DNA of 64,000 nucleotides from Xestospongia bergquistia. Taxonomy: Eukaryota > Porifera > Demospongiae > Haplosclerida > Petrosiidae. Shown here in pieces: positions 22,827-35,912 of the stretch; positions within the stretch are counted from its first letter, which is position 1, and the number at the start of each line of letters is the position of its first letter. The notes under the pieces were generated by a model. It worked only from the letters and a program-made list of their open reading frames with translations, was not told where the DNA came from and did no database searches. The stretch spans positions 315,001 to 379,000 of the forward strand of contig OZ014425.1 of NCBI GenBank assembly GCA_963965975.1. Direction: 5' to 3'. The translations under genes and the position numbers were made by a program.

Positions 22827-23652
22827 TCATTGGTAGGTGTCTACTGATGATGTCGGACCAGACGAGACAGGTATACTACCTTTTTCCTCATTTGTACGTG
22901 CCAGCTCATTTTCTTTGTTTGTCAATTTTGATATAGGGCGAGTAGTTGTACCTGCTAAGGCACTAGCTGATGTAGGTCTATGAGGAATTAATACGCCATG
23001 TCTTATTGTGGATTATATGATAGAGTGACATTGAATGAAGTACATGATATGTACGGAAACAAACCTAGTTTGACGTCTGGGATATCGATGAAGATTTATT
23101 AACTTCTGAGTACAGGGAGAAGTCATTGCATCTGTAGGGCTCATAAAAACATGCCTATGGAAAAGAAAATAGTTATATGTGATATATTATTATTGACAAA
23201 CTAACCTCTGCTGATCCACGAGAGCCTTTTTATCCGTTTTGGGAGTCGGTCCATCTAGACCTAAACTTGGAACTTCATCTATATTTCTACTCACTGTTTT
23301 TTCTGACTCTGGAGTTGTTTGGTTTGCCATTGGATAGACTGAGAAAGTTTCTTTGTTGATGGGCTCTAATTTTTTGAAAATGTGGACATGTGGTGAAATA
23401 CTATTTGATTGGTCAACGTTTTGGCCAATCAAAGCATTGCATTCACGTGTTTTGCCAGCGATTCCTGGAACAAATTTAATGATATTCATAGCCTTCGAAG
23501 AAGCGTAGCGTTCTCAAGAAAATGACCATGTGGGTGTATGTTCTAAGAATGAACCCAGTTACTAAGAAAAATATGGCTACTAGATAATATAAGCAGCCTG
23601 CCAGCCAGTAGAATTTAATGTTCAGTTTCTTTTTGAAGGGCAGAGGAGACAT
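22827..23652 (-). CDS. unrecognised single-pass membrane protein
   Basis: A start at 23652 gives MSPLPFKKKLNIKFYWLAGC and one membrane helix (LYYLVAIFFLVTGFIL). A hydrophilic frame follows (KTRECNALIGQNVDQS, then LGLDGPTPKTDKKALV, ending near 23207). Two further exons join in phase: about 23096-23165 (HVFMSPTDAMTSPCTQ) and one ending at 22827 (HGVLIPHRPTSASALAG, then TSSVDTYQ). The last two joins are clean GT-AG. The first join, just after the helix, is not fixed: a 71-bp intron from the GTAACT inside the helix to 23492 keeps frame but shortens the helix. I recognise no domain. Confidence 0.5.
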
Positions 23653-24082
23653 CTAGGCTATCATTTTATAGAACTTGTACCGAAGACATGCTGTTGGTTA
23701 ATAATGCAGCAAGTACTCACATATCGGCTGCAGGGTTTTTAAAGCAGGAAGTACTGAAGGTAAGATGTTTCATATATAAATTTATGTAAGATAATATAAC
23801 ATTAACTGAGAGGGGTACGACATTACATAAATAACTATAATAAAATAAAGTACTGAGATTGGTATATTATCATTGTTGTAATGAGGGTAAAATGAAAGAA
23901 GACATGTATGAATTTGTACCAGTTTTTATTTCAGCATCTGTAAATACCAAGAAATAACAGAAATGAAAAAATAATATAATCGGTTTTAATTTTGTATAAA
24001 AAGAAAGAGTAAAGAAATAGGAAAAAAAGATACACAGACAAGTTGTTACAAAGTGATATGACATAATAATTAAATCTTTGCC
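23653..24082. other. noncoding gap
   Basis: Promoter side of the membrane-protein gene and 3' side of the ETS gene. No motif of note. Confidence 0.5.
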
Positions 24083-26919
24083 TTAGTCTTCACTCGATGT
24101 AGGTCTATCAGCTGTAGGTCTATCAGTAAACTGCTTACATAGTCTTGTGCTAAACTTGTATGTTAGTCTTCCCCCTACTTGTTCTAAAATGTCCCTCTTG
24201 TAGTAATAGCGTAGGGCACGAGCAACTTTATCATATGTCATAGAAGGTCTGTTGCGATGGCGACCCCATAAGGCAGCAAAAGCAGGAGGATCATGAAATC
24301 GAAATAGGCCTTCTTTTTGATTCTCCCAGCTCACCATATAAGAATATTTTGGTTTCTTAAGAACTTTTAAGAGAAATTCCCAGAGTTGAGCTGATGCAGG
24401 GATGTCTTTGATTTCACTGGGATCGACTGAAGCAGGTACTTTATGCTTCCTTTGGCGTTTGTTATCTATACAAGTAAGAAATATTGATAATAATTAATAT
24501 ACTAAGTAAAAAAGCATTTTATAATTCTTGTGCATGAGGTTATTCTTACTTCTTGGAGGTGGTGGTGGTTGCCTTGCGAAATCTTCACTAAATCTAGCAC
24601 CAGGAAAGATGCAAGATGGAGAACCAGTAGGGTCCATATAGTGAGGAGGAGGTAAGTCACTACAGTCAGGGTAGAAGTGGATGGGATTGTTGCTTGTTGA
24701 CAAAGGAACACCTGTAGCTTGATCATGGGTGATTATTGGTATGGGTCCACTAGGGTCCATGCTTCCATCATTAAGTGGATCACGTACAAACATGGGTATA
24801 TCATTAAAGTTGAGGCTACTAGTAGGTGGATAAGGCATTATGGATGAGAACAAGGGTGGTGGTTGTGGACGTGGCGACAGGTTACATGTAGAGTAGATAC
24901 TGTTGGCAATGTATTCGTGCGTGGATGTACACGTCAGAGGCATACTTAGGGTACTAGATGGTGTTAGAGTATCAGCTAATGCTAAGGTATCATAGTCAGC
25001 TGTTTGAGGACTATGAGAAGTGGGACTATAGACTATAAGGATAAAAAGAGAAATCAATAAGTCATGATCTGTGATATTGAATATTATTTTATTAATTGTT
25101 TGTGTTGAAGTCTCTCACAAAACACTAATATAATGCACCTTTACTTTTAATTACAGTTTGTCTGCAGAGGTGCTTACTTCCAGAGTCAGGGGACCTCTCT
25201 CCTGTATGATATTGTTGTGTAATCATGTCACATCCTGGAACTGAAGAGAAGAAAAAAATCATAATATGTCATTGAGATATTGCCACAACTAATATATATG
25301 AAGCTGTCAGTCCTAATGTTATGGTGTTGAGGATTACTACATTGGATGTTATTATCTGATTCAATTTATATTTATGAGTTGCCCTTAATCAGAGGGTCAG
25401 TTCTTTTGTTGCTATTGTACATGGGAAACTCTAATGAAGCATGCAGTTTGATGATAGAATAGAATATCATTACATTCAAATGGATTATGTGTGAATAATT
25501 CAGTGGAACTATTGGAGCAAAGTAAATTGTTTAATAGTGGAGTCTATTTGATTTCTTAGAATCAAGTAAGTAATGCTTGATATATCAAATAATAATAACA
25601 ATAAAATAGAAATATGATATAATAGACATACACACCTGTAGTAAAGTCAGGATATATTAAACCAGAACAACCTGTGATAAATGAAAAAGAGTAGCATAAA
25701 CAGCATTCCACAGACCATATATGGTATACATATACAATATTATACATAATAATGATGTCATAATACTTGGAAAAGCTATGACAACTATGAATCACGTCAA
25801 GTGTTTCTGAGAAGGGATATGAAAGTCATTAGAAGCCTAACAATGTCGCATGTGGTTATTCTCAGAATCAGCTTTGAATATCAACAAGTTATGTGTTGAA
25901 TATTCATAAGCATGGCAGTATAAACTATATGATTCAATCAACTTTGTTTAAGGAATGTCCCCAGCCATCCCACACACAAATACGTAAACTTTTCTGAGAA
26001 ACGTTTGTCTTAGGTATGTCTGTAGGGTCACCATTTCCCTTGAGTCGATTTGTCCTTTTTAATAAGTATTTTATCTTTCACTTTCTTTAAAATTAGTATA
26101 GTTAGATGACCACAATTACACTAATCAAGCTTTCAAGACGAAGCGTTATATTAAATTAAATTTTGCATGTGTGCCAAATTGTTGCTATGAAAAAGATTTA
26201 CAAACCTATGAATTTCAATAAAATAATTGTATGTTATTATCAATACTTACATAAATTGCTAGAAATTTTGGGGCATGATATTTTAAATGCTAATGTGTAT
26301 ATTAGCTTTAAAATGTATATATACGTACTAATTAGTTAATTTAAAGAAACCTGTACTTGTTACAAAAGGGAACAGGTTTCATTTGAGTTGCTCACATACC
26401 TTCGCTGGCTTCTGAGTAATGGTGAGGACTGTGATGAGGAGGGGTAGACATTGGATCAACTCCTAGACTCTCATCCTACAATAGAAACAACCATTAAATA
26501 ACAAATCAATTGACTGGTTGGCTAAAATCCAAATAATAAGTTTTTATTGGCCCAATAAAAGACACAATATTGTCAACATTTTTGCTAAATCGTACAAAGC
26601 ATTTTGCAAGCCTTGTCTTACATAAAATAAGTTGTCTCATTTATGGTGCATTATTTTGATAAAAGGATTAAAATCCCATTTTTCAAGCTGAAAACAGCCA
26701 AGTGTGTGTATGATGCACTAGGCAGCTGCATTCCATAGTAATTATGCTAAGAAAGTTCATAGTATATTGTACCTGGTATGTTGAGCCAGGTGAAAGATGA
26801 GGTAGAGAAACACCTCCTATGTCAAAGTGAGATACTCTATCTGACGTTGACATCCATAGACCAAGAGGGTTTGGATCGGGTGATAGAGCTGGCAAATTAT
26901 GCTCGGCAAGAACGGCCAT
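24083..26919 (-). CDS. ETS-domain transcription factor A
   Basis: Exons run from 26773-26919, 26400-26475, 25636-25671 and 25178-25240, then about 24550-25033, about 24340-24466 and the last ending at 24083. The C-terminal ETS domain reads ASAQLWEFLLKVLKKPKYS, then LFRFHDPPAFAALWGRHRNR, and MTYDKVARALRYYYKRDILE. It holds the two recognition-helix Arg (ARALRYYY) and the Trp repeats of the family. It resembles the ELF/ESE group (YYYKREILE) more than PU.1 or ETS1/2, by eye only. The long N-terminus is Pro/Ser/Thr-rich without a Pointed domain. An upstream noncoding exon is likely (acceptor just before 26925, donor near 27210). Confidence 0.82.
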
Positions 26920-28662
26920 GTATGACTGTACAAGAAGAAAGAAATTATCATAATAAAATATATATAGTATAATTAATTATTGACAGTGATTTTATGCCTA
27001 TTTTTTATTCTAGCTTCAATTGCAGTCAAGAGTGTCTTGTTAATTTATTGCATAAAATGATTACTTATTTCAATATATTTTGGAATATTTAAACCATACT
27101 TTAATATGTGGAGAAATAAAAATTATATATGATAATAATCCCACTGCATAAATTCAATGGATTTTACAAGATCATTGAATCTTTTCGTTTGTCATGCAAT
27201 GACAACTTACCAAGAAGCAAGGTAAGATGCAAACTCCTGGAAAAGTTGCGCAGGCAGCAATTCACGGTAGCTCGATTCTAACTGGAATTGACCGAGTTCT
27301 AAGAACAGTTGTGTTTTATGCGTAGTGTAATTAGATGACATATGAATACGCTTCGGTGGACCAAATAAGGAAGTTCTGATTCCTAGAACGGCTTGTAATG
27401 ATATTCACGACTTCATGAGAAGCGATTCTAAGCCCCTTTGCTATGGGCTCCTTCTTTTCTTGCTAACTCATACCAGCGGATGTATCCTAGCAACGTTCAA
27501 CCACAGCTGTAACACTGAGGTCAAAGTAGCCATATCGCAGTATAATGCAGAATTATGACAACTGCCACTATCAACACATAAACATCCCGTTCAATTATGC
27601 TTATCAGATAGTCAGATAGGGAGCGATGATGTTACATGCAACATATTTATCTACTTACTTACCTCATTCATTGATCTTCTCAAAGTAACAGAGCTTCCTT
27701 CAAATAAAAGTGGTATTACTTATCTCTTATGATCTTACTCCTCGTAGTGGCATGAGATCGCGTGATTTTCAATTCCCTAGCTGTAATCAAAGTTCCAAAA
27801 TTCCCTTTTCCCTCACTCGTGCCACACTCCTCCAGTTGTCGGTGTAGTGCACCCAAGCTACATACACTCAATAGAACAATCCAGCTGATATCCCCTTTAT
27901 ATTAGTGCTCCAGCCTAGGTCACAGCTTGCTATGTCAATGTTCTCAGCTTACCCTCCCAAAGCTGTGATCACCATTGACACCAGCCCAGTACCATAAGGT
28001 GTGATCCATTGGTCTCTATTGTAATACAAGTTGTACCACACCTCAGACTTTGGGTGATTACCAGCTGGCAAGACTGCGCCTTATTAGTTGATAGACCTTA
28101 CAATGATATATCCGTCATATCATACCAAATTATGAGTTGACACATGTACATTATTTCTATATCTCATAAATGTAGCACGTAGTAATGTCTTATATTATAA
28201 CATTGTCTTCATTTACCAATTGTCATCAATAGTTGGTGTTTAACAAATAACTACAAATAATTAAAAATATTTTGGAGTAAATTATTGATGTCTTTATGAT
28301 AACATTCCTATCTCTCTCTGTTGTGGATAATAACAGTCATGGTTTCTTTATAGACCACCAACCCCCACCGACACATCAATTTTATTATCATAGCTGTGGG
28401 CATTTTTGTGGTGTCATAATACGTTGTATTATGATATGCAATTTTTAACTGATCATGCCACTGTGTGGCTTGAGGCCACATAGACAGCAAGCTACCTTAT
28501 AACATTACATAGAACATTACACAATATTAGATTAAAACGGCATGTCTGTAGTAAACTGCTTAGATGTTATCTTCATACGATAAAATCGAATAACAATCTT
28601 TAATTTGAGACTAAAGAGTTAATAATTATATTAAAATACCTAAAGACATGTCATCATAAAAC
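26920..28662. other. 5' region of ETS factor A and intergenic DNA
   Basis: Holds the likely first noncoding exon and promoter of ETS factor A (about 27210-27450, slightly GC-richer), then about 1.1 kb without a coding frame, and the 3' flank of the elongase gene. No repeat family recognised. Confidence 0.45.
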
Positions 28663-31158
28663 CTAAATGTCTTTCTTTTCTTCTTCTTGTATCACATGTT
28701 TGACTGTACCGTTACCAACAACATGTCTTGTTTTTCCTTTTCTAGGCCCTTTGGATTGACCTCCACGTCTTTTTCCTCTGATATAAGCATTGATATAAAA
28801 ATTGGTGAAAAGAGCAATGAAGGAGGAAGCATAGCCAAGTAATGTGTAATGCATCCATTTAGGAAAGTTGCAGTCAATATAGAGAGAATGTATACAATGA
28901 ATAATGGCCAGTGAAAATTGGATCTGAAATAAAAATAAATTATATTAGATATAAAAAGAGGTATAATCAATGATGTGCAATCTACTATTGTAGTAGTTTG
29001 TTGTCAAACATATATGAATTATTGTATTTTCAGTCATTATTCATCACTTATATGTTTATTCAACAGTCAACTTTTGAATAACTCAAGATTCCTAGAAACT
29101 TTAACAGGAAGGAGGTTATTATATAATAAACTTTGACTAATTATAGAGTACAAACATGAACTAGAGAGCACAAGTAACTAAACAGGGAAATGAACCTAGA
29201 ATTGAAGGAAAGAGACACTTTGTAACACTCTTCTTGGAACCAGTCTAAAGCCCACGACTTCAATAGTTCATGTATGATATCATAATCTATATCTGTTAAT
29301 AATATATTGAGTGTGTTTACCTCATCGTAACTATGTTAATTTTACCTCAATGTAATCTAGATTGAATAATAGAGACTATTTAGAAAAAACAAGGAAAGAC
29401 ACGCTGAATAAATTCACAAACAACAGTACAATATGTCAAAAAAAATGTTTGTGTTATTATGTACAGATAATCATTAGCTTTTTGCCACTTTGACTTTCAA
29501 ATAAACACAATAGAGTTTTGGGAAATATAATTGTGGCTATCTTAAGCTATCAGAAAACACTCGGATTGGAGAGAAGGAGAGGAAATAATGCTATGGGAGG
29601 TTCTGTAAACACACTACCTTCATTTCCATAGTTTGTGGTTTTAAGTTCATTTTCAACTCATAGTTAGAACTAACTATTATTATCATGAACTCAAAGTAAA
29701 ATGTAAATTACATATAAAAATTAGTCCTCGTTCATTCATCAGGCACTTTCAAAACTGAAATCTAAATGACCTAACAATCCATTATTACAATAAAGCACAT
29801 AGTATTACTTTGTAATGATACTACTAACATAATGATTATTAACTTTATTGTACTATATATGAAAATAAATACCAAATATACCAGTCATAAAATTTAACTA
29901 ATGAAACTTTAACACAAAAATAATACTTTAAATAAAATTATTGTCAAGTGAAAGATGCCAAAACGCCCAGATTTCTCACATATGTCAATTACTAGTAGAT
30001 TACATTGATAACCATGTTCTCACTATATTAACAACAAATAGTACATTGTGCATACATGTATTTACATTTACAGGCTACATGTAAATACATGTACTCTGAC
30101 GGCTAGTATAATAAAGCAGTTACTACCTACAGCTGCAAAGTGTCAAGACAGATGTTCAGTACACACTCATACATGTGGTCATAACCATAAAGGAAATATG
30201 TGATAAATTTGTAGGTACTTGGTGACTTTTTGAAAGCTTTAGTTTGCCAAAATGACAGAACAATATCAACATTGTAGTGTGCATAACTGTATACCACAAA
30301 TAAAGGAAATTAGTATGTTTTTTTTAATAATTTGTTCATTTTCTTACTTTCACAACTAACACAACATTTAAAAGTCTGACACGCTATAATTGAAGAGATA
30401 CTTTATGATTTATTCATTGGGACCAAGATGAAACCTACTTTAGTAATCCATCAAAATGCTCTTACACAATTCATAAGATGTTTGTTACCTAAATTAAACC
30501 TTGAACTATCAAACTATGAACCTCCTTAATTATATTATACCACTAGTAAATACATTATGGTAATACTGGGATTCCAGATACTAGCATGACATACTAGTTG
30601 TAAATGTGTAATGTGCTGTTTCCACCATAGGTAAGGTTTAAGTGCTGGCCCAAGAGCACTAAGAGCATAATAACTGTACATTATAACATGTACAAGACAA
30701 TTGATCCAAGCTCCAAGAACAGCTGCATTAAAACAAAACAATCACTGGATTTCCAAATTATCACTTTTTTCTTACATTGTCCACCAGCTACCCACTTAAC
30801 TCCTATCCACCACAGAAAGAACATGCTAGCATGATGATAGACATGTAGAAATGTAACCTGATCATTCTTTTTCCGTAGAATAAAAAACAACTGAAAGAGA
30901 GAGAGAGAATTGTTTAAAATAGAGCTAATCTCCATATCTACATACTGTATCTGAGAACTCAATGAATTTGGAGAAGTAATACCACCAGATAGCATTTGCA
31001 ATCTAGACATTGATAATAAATAAAATTAATATTAAAACTTGCAACAATACTGACTCTAAGTTGTGGAGGGTCATAGGAGTATTTCATTGGTGTACAAATG
31101 AAGTTGTAGTTGGCCTCCAACATTCCAAACGACATCTAAATAACACAAGCAATGTAGT

Positions 31159-31242
<84 letters not shown>

Positions 31243-31698
31243 ATGTGTCAAACTGTACCTCCCATAACATCCAAAAATTAAGTGCAACTATAAAACTATT
31301 GAAAATAAACAGAAGTGGTTTCATGTCAAATGGATTTCTGTTTTTCATCAACTTAGGCCCAAAACAGACCATTACAAAGTAAAGAAAAATTAAAATCAAA
31401 GTCGGTAGAGGAGATTGCATCCACATCCAACCAGCCACACGGGGATCTAAGTAGGAAAACAATTATACACATACAATTATAGTGGGTGTGGCTCATACTA
31501 TAAAGCATGGAGTAAGACTCCATTGTGGATGTGGCTAGGTATGTTGTATACCTTGCAGTACTACACCCACCCACATAAACAGCATATAATAGCAGATTAC
31601 TAACCACTGTTATTCATCATTTCATGATAGAATCCAGCTGGATCATCAAGAACAGTTTGAAGTTTGCTTAGCTCTGTTTTTAAAGACGTTGAAGCCAT
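28663..31698 (-). CDS. very-long-chain fatty acid elongase (ELOVL family)
   Basis: Multi-exon, starting [18 protein letters not shown]. Family blocks in order: [14 protein letters not shown], the ANYNFICTP region, [19 protein letters not shown], the catalytic histidine box [27 protein letters not shown], and [11 protein letters not shown] continuing across an intron to [11 protein letters not shown]. Several membrane helices are evident, and the tail is basic with a KxKxx-like end (EEEKKDI). ELOVL enzymes do the condensing step of fatty-acid elongation in the ER. It looks nearest ELOVL1/4/7 by eye. One intron is long (about 28925-30588); another carries a (GT)n array. Head-to-head with ETS factor B, 187 bp between starts. 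Confidence 0.9.
28925..30588 (-). other. 1.66-kb intron of the elongase gene
   Basis: Unusually long for this window. Very AT-rich; I see no coding frame or transposon in it. A short TACATGTAxxTACATGT-type inverted motif lies near 30052-30092. Confidence 0.6.
31161..31240 (+). repeat. (GT)n microsatellite
   Basis: About 80 bp of pure GT within an elongase intron; (CA)n on the gene strand. Confidence 0.97.
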
Positions 31699-31885
31699 GG
31701 TTTCAGAATCTTGACAGTAAAAAAGGTCAGACACTGAGTCTTGTGGGCCTGTTGTGGTGTGAATGCTAGAAGGTCAACTTACTCAGCCACACCTTTAGCA
31801 GCTTAATCAATGAATGTGATTAAGACACTCTCTACCCACGTGATTTCATAGATTATAAAAAAGGAGAAAAAGATACATTATTCCA

Positions 31886-34146
31886 ATGAAGGCTGAGTTT
31901 ATTATGACAGCAAAAGAGAGAGTGACTGCTACGCAGCTTGATGGTGAACCGCCATTTCCTTCAACTGCTGTTCATTATGCTACCAATACTTTCAATGAGC
32001 TTTGCTGTGCAGGTAGTAAGTTAAAGACACTAGGAATCTTTTAAGCATCAATATAATATTGAGGATGTTTCTGGTTTTGAAGTTGCAACACAATACTTTC
32101 CAGTACGTTATTGATGCATCCTTTAATAAAATAACAACTCAGTTATTATTGAGTATACATTATATATTTACCTTTCTACGATTGAATCTTAGAGCTGGTG
32201 AATTTGTTGACAAAAAATGTCAATACCACATATGACAATATATTGTGTCTGTTTTTTAATTTTTTTAATAGCAACAAAATTTATATTTTTCTTGTCAGAT
32301 ATCAATGTTGATTTATTAGTCAAAGATGTAGTAGATGCTAACACTCAATGCTCATTTGAAACAGATGTGAATCTGTTGATGAATGCATTGTGTCCAGAAG
32401 GAGCTACTGATGACGAATTGCTTATGATGAATTCACGCTACAATGATATAGTATATCATCTATTAAGCAGAGAAAATAACTGTAAGTGGAGAGATTAGAG
32501 TAGTATGTCAAATCATTTTCTGTAGTTGGACATGGCTGTGAGTTAATTCATGAAACTGGTCAATCAGGTATTTTATTATTATTATAATATATGAGTTAAT
32601 ACATGGTATAGCTGAACCATCTTTTATTGAGCCTTCATTGATGGAATCACTAGATATTATGACTAGAGGGAAAACAGGTACCTTCACTATTATATAAATC
32701 TATAGTTTTATCTTGCAAGACCAGCTCTTGCCATTACTAACAATTATATACTTGTTTAGAGACCTGTCATCTTGATTATAATGCCATAAGCTCATTTACT
32801 GATCTCCCAATTGTGACCTCAACAGCTACCCAACAAAGTGGTAATGGTTTTGGTATATTATATTATAATTATGTCCGTCCCACTTTAGTTAATCCCAGTT
32901 TCCATATGACACTACCTTTTCAGACTACACATTGGGAACAATTCCCTCCTTCATCAGCTCTATTACCCAGCCTTTCACCTCCAAATCCAGCATTTCATGC
33001 ATTGTCTGGTACAATTACATCTACCCTGTGGTCTCTCCCTTGTTATGAGCCAACTTTAACCCAATCTAATCCGACTCTTTTACCCAATAATGATCTTTAT
33101 ACCACAACATCAAACCTACCCATATCACATACAATATGTATCAATGGTGACAATCATCAAAGCTACAACAATAGTACGGTTACAAGAATACTACCAACCA
33201 AGACTGAATTTGGATCTCAATTAAGGAATGAAAGTCAATGCATGGCAACAAAAAGATTACATTCTAAACAACATCTGTTTCAGAAAAGTCTTCAGAAAAA
33301 AGACATCAACTTCGTTGTTAAAGTTGACTCCACAGTTACTGACTGTAAAGACTCTACAACATCATTGACTTGCTACGAAGAAGACAAATGGTCTGCTATA
33401 TGTAAAGAAGCGAATGTCTCCTGTAATTCTAATTACAAGCAACCTGTGTGTGATGACCAACCATCTGCTCAAGGTAGAAAACAACCATAATAATCTGTCA
33501 TCAATCTTTTCTATTATAGTAGCTTTATCTAAACCAAAACGACATTCTCGAAGTGAGCGTGCTCCCCATGCTGGTAAGTTAGAATAATGTCATGTAATTA
33601 TCATGTTCGGTTAAGACGAACATCTTGTTTGTCATAGTTGACCTGTTGAACAGTGCAACTAAACGAGGTTGTTAATGCACTCTCATTCTTAAAACATGAT
33701 GTCCGTCATGGTATTTAGTCCAGCTAGCAATATTACTTAAAATTGGTTTCAGTATATTAGTAGTATGATGCTTAATGGTAATGTCATGCTATATAGTCAC
33801 TGTTTCTTTCCTGCATAACATAGGTTTGAAACTATGGCAATTTCTGTTAAAAGTATTAGTGGATGAAGAGAATACAGCCATCGTACGTTGGATATCTAAA
33901 GAAGAAGGAACATTTCGTGTTGTCAACTCTGAAGGATTGGCAAAATTGTGGGGCAAGCACAAGAATCGTCCTGAGATGAATTACGATAAACTTTCTCGTG
34001 CCATGAGGTATTATTACCACAAAAATCTTCTTGATAAAATTCCAAAACGACTTTGCTATCAATTCCAATACTACTCCAAATGGTGGGAGAAACTCAAAGA
34101 GGTCGATCCCATGTTTCAAATAGAAGTACTCCCTTTGTCTCCATAA
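31886..34146 (+). CDS. ETS-domain transcription factor B
   Basis: Seven exons, all phase 1 junctions: 31886-32012, about 32300-32480, 32528-32567, 32610-32676, about 32760-33473, about 33520-33573 and about 33826-34146. The ETS domain is at the extreme C-terminus: LKLWQFLLKVLVDEENTAIV, then FRVVNSEGLAKLWGKHKNRP and MNYDKLSRAMRYYYHKNLLD, including the recognition helix Arg pair. The N-terminal region is acidic (DLLVKDVVDANTQ, MNALCPEGATDDELL) and then Ser/Thr/Pro-rich with KPKRHSRSERAP, a likely basic nuclear signal, before the ETS domain. The domain ends with a W-rich tail (YYSKWWEKLKEVDP). Subfamily not assigned. Confidence 0.85.
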
Positions 34147-34337
34147 AAAGGGAAATCTGAAATAATAATTATATTAATAATATACTGATAATATATACTA
34201 ATAAATGAAATTTAATAGATAAAGTTTTCATATAATATTTGTTATATCATTTCTCCAATTATATATATTATATTATGAACACAATACTTCTCAACAAAAA
34301 CAAGTACTCCAAACAAGTTTTTCCACTAAAATAGTTG

Positions 34338-35773
34338 TCAGAGAAAAACTATCCCAACTGGTCTTTTTATGTTGTTAGTTATAGTTAAGATAGTATCAGG
34401 ATGATTATAGTTTGTTCTGCTAATATATACTTTGTACAATTTCTTAGCAGATATCAGCAAATCTTCTAAATCTTTTGCCGATAAATTCCACCCACTAAAA
34501 AATAAATCATTTGCTTTTCATTAAAATTTAACTTACCATAAATCCAGTGTTTGTATATTGGGAAATAATTCTGGCAGTATTTCAAGGACATGACTTTTCT
34601 TCATTATGAGTCCAACACAATGGGCAAGTTGTAATTGAGTGAGAGTGCTTCCAACAATTCTACCAAGATGTTTTAATCCAGTGAGTGTAATGTCATGATT
34701 AAATGATATATCGATGCACTGCAACTGAGAACATGGCAACACCTTTAATGTTCCATCACCACAATGATTACCTAGAATACAAATGATTATCAATTATTGT
34801 AATTATTATAGGATGTACCTCTGAGATTGAGTTCCTTTAAATGAACTAACTCTGACAAAACTACAGTTAATTGATTTTGATTTTGCTGACATAGAAGCAG
34901 GTCAAGAGATTGTAGGTTAATTAAACATGAAGGAAACTCACACATAGCACCATCAAATGAAGTGCGTGCCAAACTAAGAGAAGAGATATTAACATCAATG
35001 AAATCATCTTCATCTTTAAGAACAAAAGAATGATAAAAAGTACAACTTTTGATCTCAAGTTTTTGCAGCTGTGGGAAATGACTAATCAACGTGTTAGTAT
35101 CACCTGCTTTGAAAGAGCCACAAGATTCAATTGTTAATGATAGCAAATGAGGGTGAGACAAGAATGATAAATCAAACATTGACAAATCTGATACTCCAGC
35201 CAAGTGAAGTTCTTGTAAAGAAGATAGATTTTTAAGGTCTAATCCCTTTATCGTTGATGTTGACGTGTATGCTCTTTTAAAGTCTAAAATCAAAGTGGAG
35301 AGCTGATTAAATTTAAGTATTAGTTTGATGTCTTTTGTTTCTAATTGATAGTTTGAAACAACATGAAGGCCATGTAGTTCAGGTATATTAATGTGTAACG
35401 CAATGATATCCTCATGGAAGTATTTGCCATACAACAATACTTTACTGAATGCCCGAGATTTGACAAGTGTCCAAAACTGATCGGAACGAGTCATTAAACC
35501 AGGTTTTAAAGTAATCCAACAGTGTTTCCATAGTGACGGTATATTGATGGCAAAATACCAATGTGAACAAACTAATGCTACAGTTTGTTTATCTTTTGGT
35601 CCGAGAAAACTGAAAATATGGACCAGAATCTCAAGAGGGAGATCATACCAACTGTATGGAGGAGGTAGCCCTCCTTTTGTATGTGTCAAGTTGGCTTTCT
35701 CCTCAGCTAGAAGAAGGAGGGAGGGTTGATGTTTTGTATTGACTGAAAGTCGTAGTCTTTTTTTGACAGACAT
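34338..35773 (-). CDS. F-box and leucine-rich repeat protein
   Basis: Three exons: about 34820-35773, about 34540-34772 and about 34338-34496. An F-box lies at residues 42-88 (WYDLPLEILVHIFSFLGPKD, VCSHWYFAINIPSLW), followed by about ten leucine-rich repeats such as LQELHLAGVSDLSMFDL, LQKLEIKSCTF, LKELNLRG and LTQLQLAHCVGL. F-box proteins of the FBXL type bind SKP1 and present substrates to SCF ubiquitin ligases through the LRRs. The particular FBXL orthologue is not identifiable by eye. Head-to-head with LRRIQ1, 139 bp between starts; tail-to-tail with ETS factor B. Confidence 0.8.
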
Positions 35774-35912
35774 TCCTGAAATAAAAAGGGAAGTGAACAG
35801 CCTGTTACAACTTGATCATATCGAAGCCAACTTAGAGGGCGTGGCTGAATTAATTGATTGCCCAGAAATGGTGGTAGATTCAAAATCTTCACTCTTATAA
35901 ATCCAAGTGAAT
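35774..35912. promoter_or_regulatory. 139-bp bidirectional gap, FBXL / LRRIQ1
   Basis: Holds one GGGCGTGGC motif copy at about 35838 and no clear TATA box. Confidence 0.35.

Noticed and set aside
31010-31462. Cys-Val and Thr-His repeat frames
   Set aside because: Translation of the GT microsatellite; the true elongase exon lies on the minus strand to the right.
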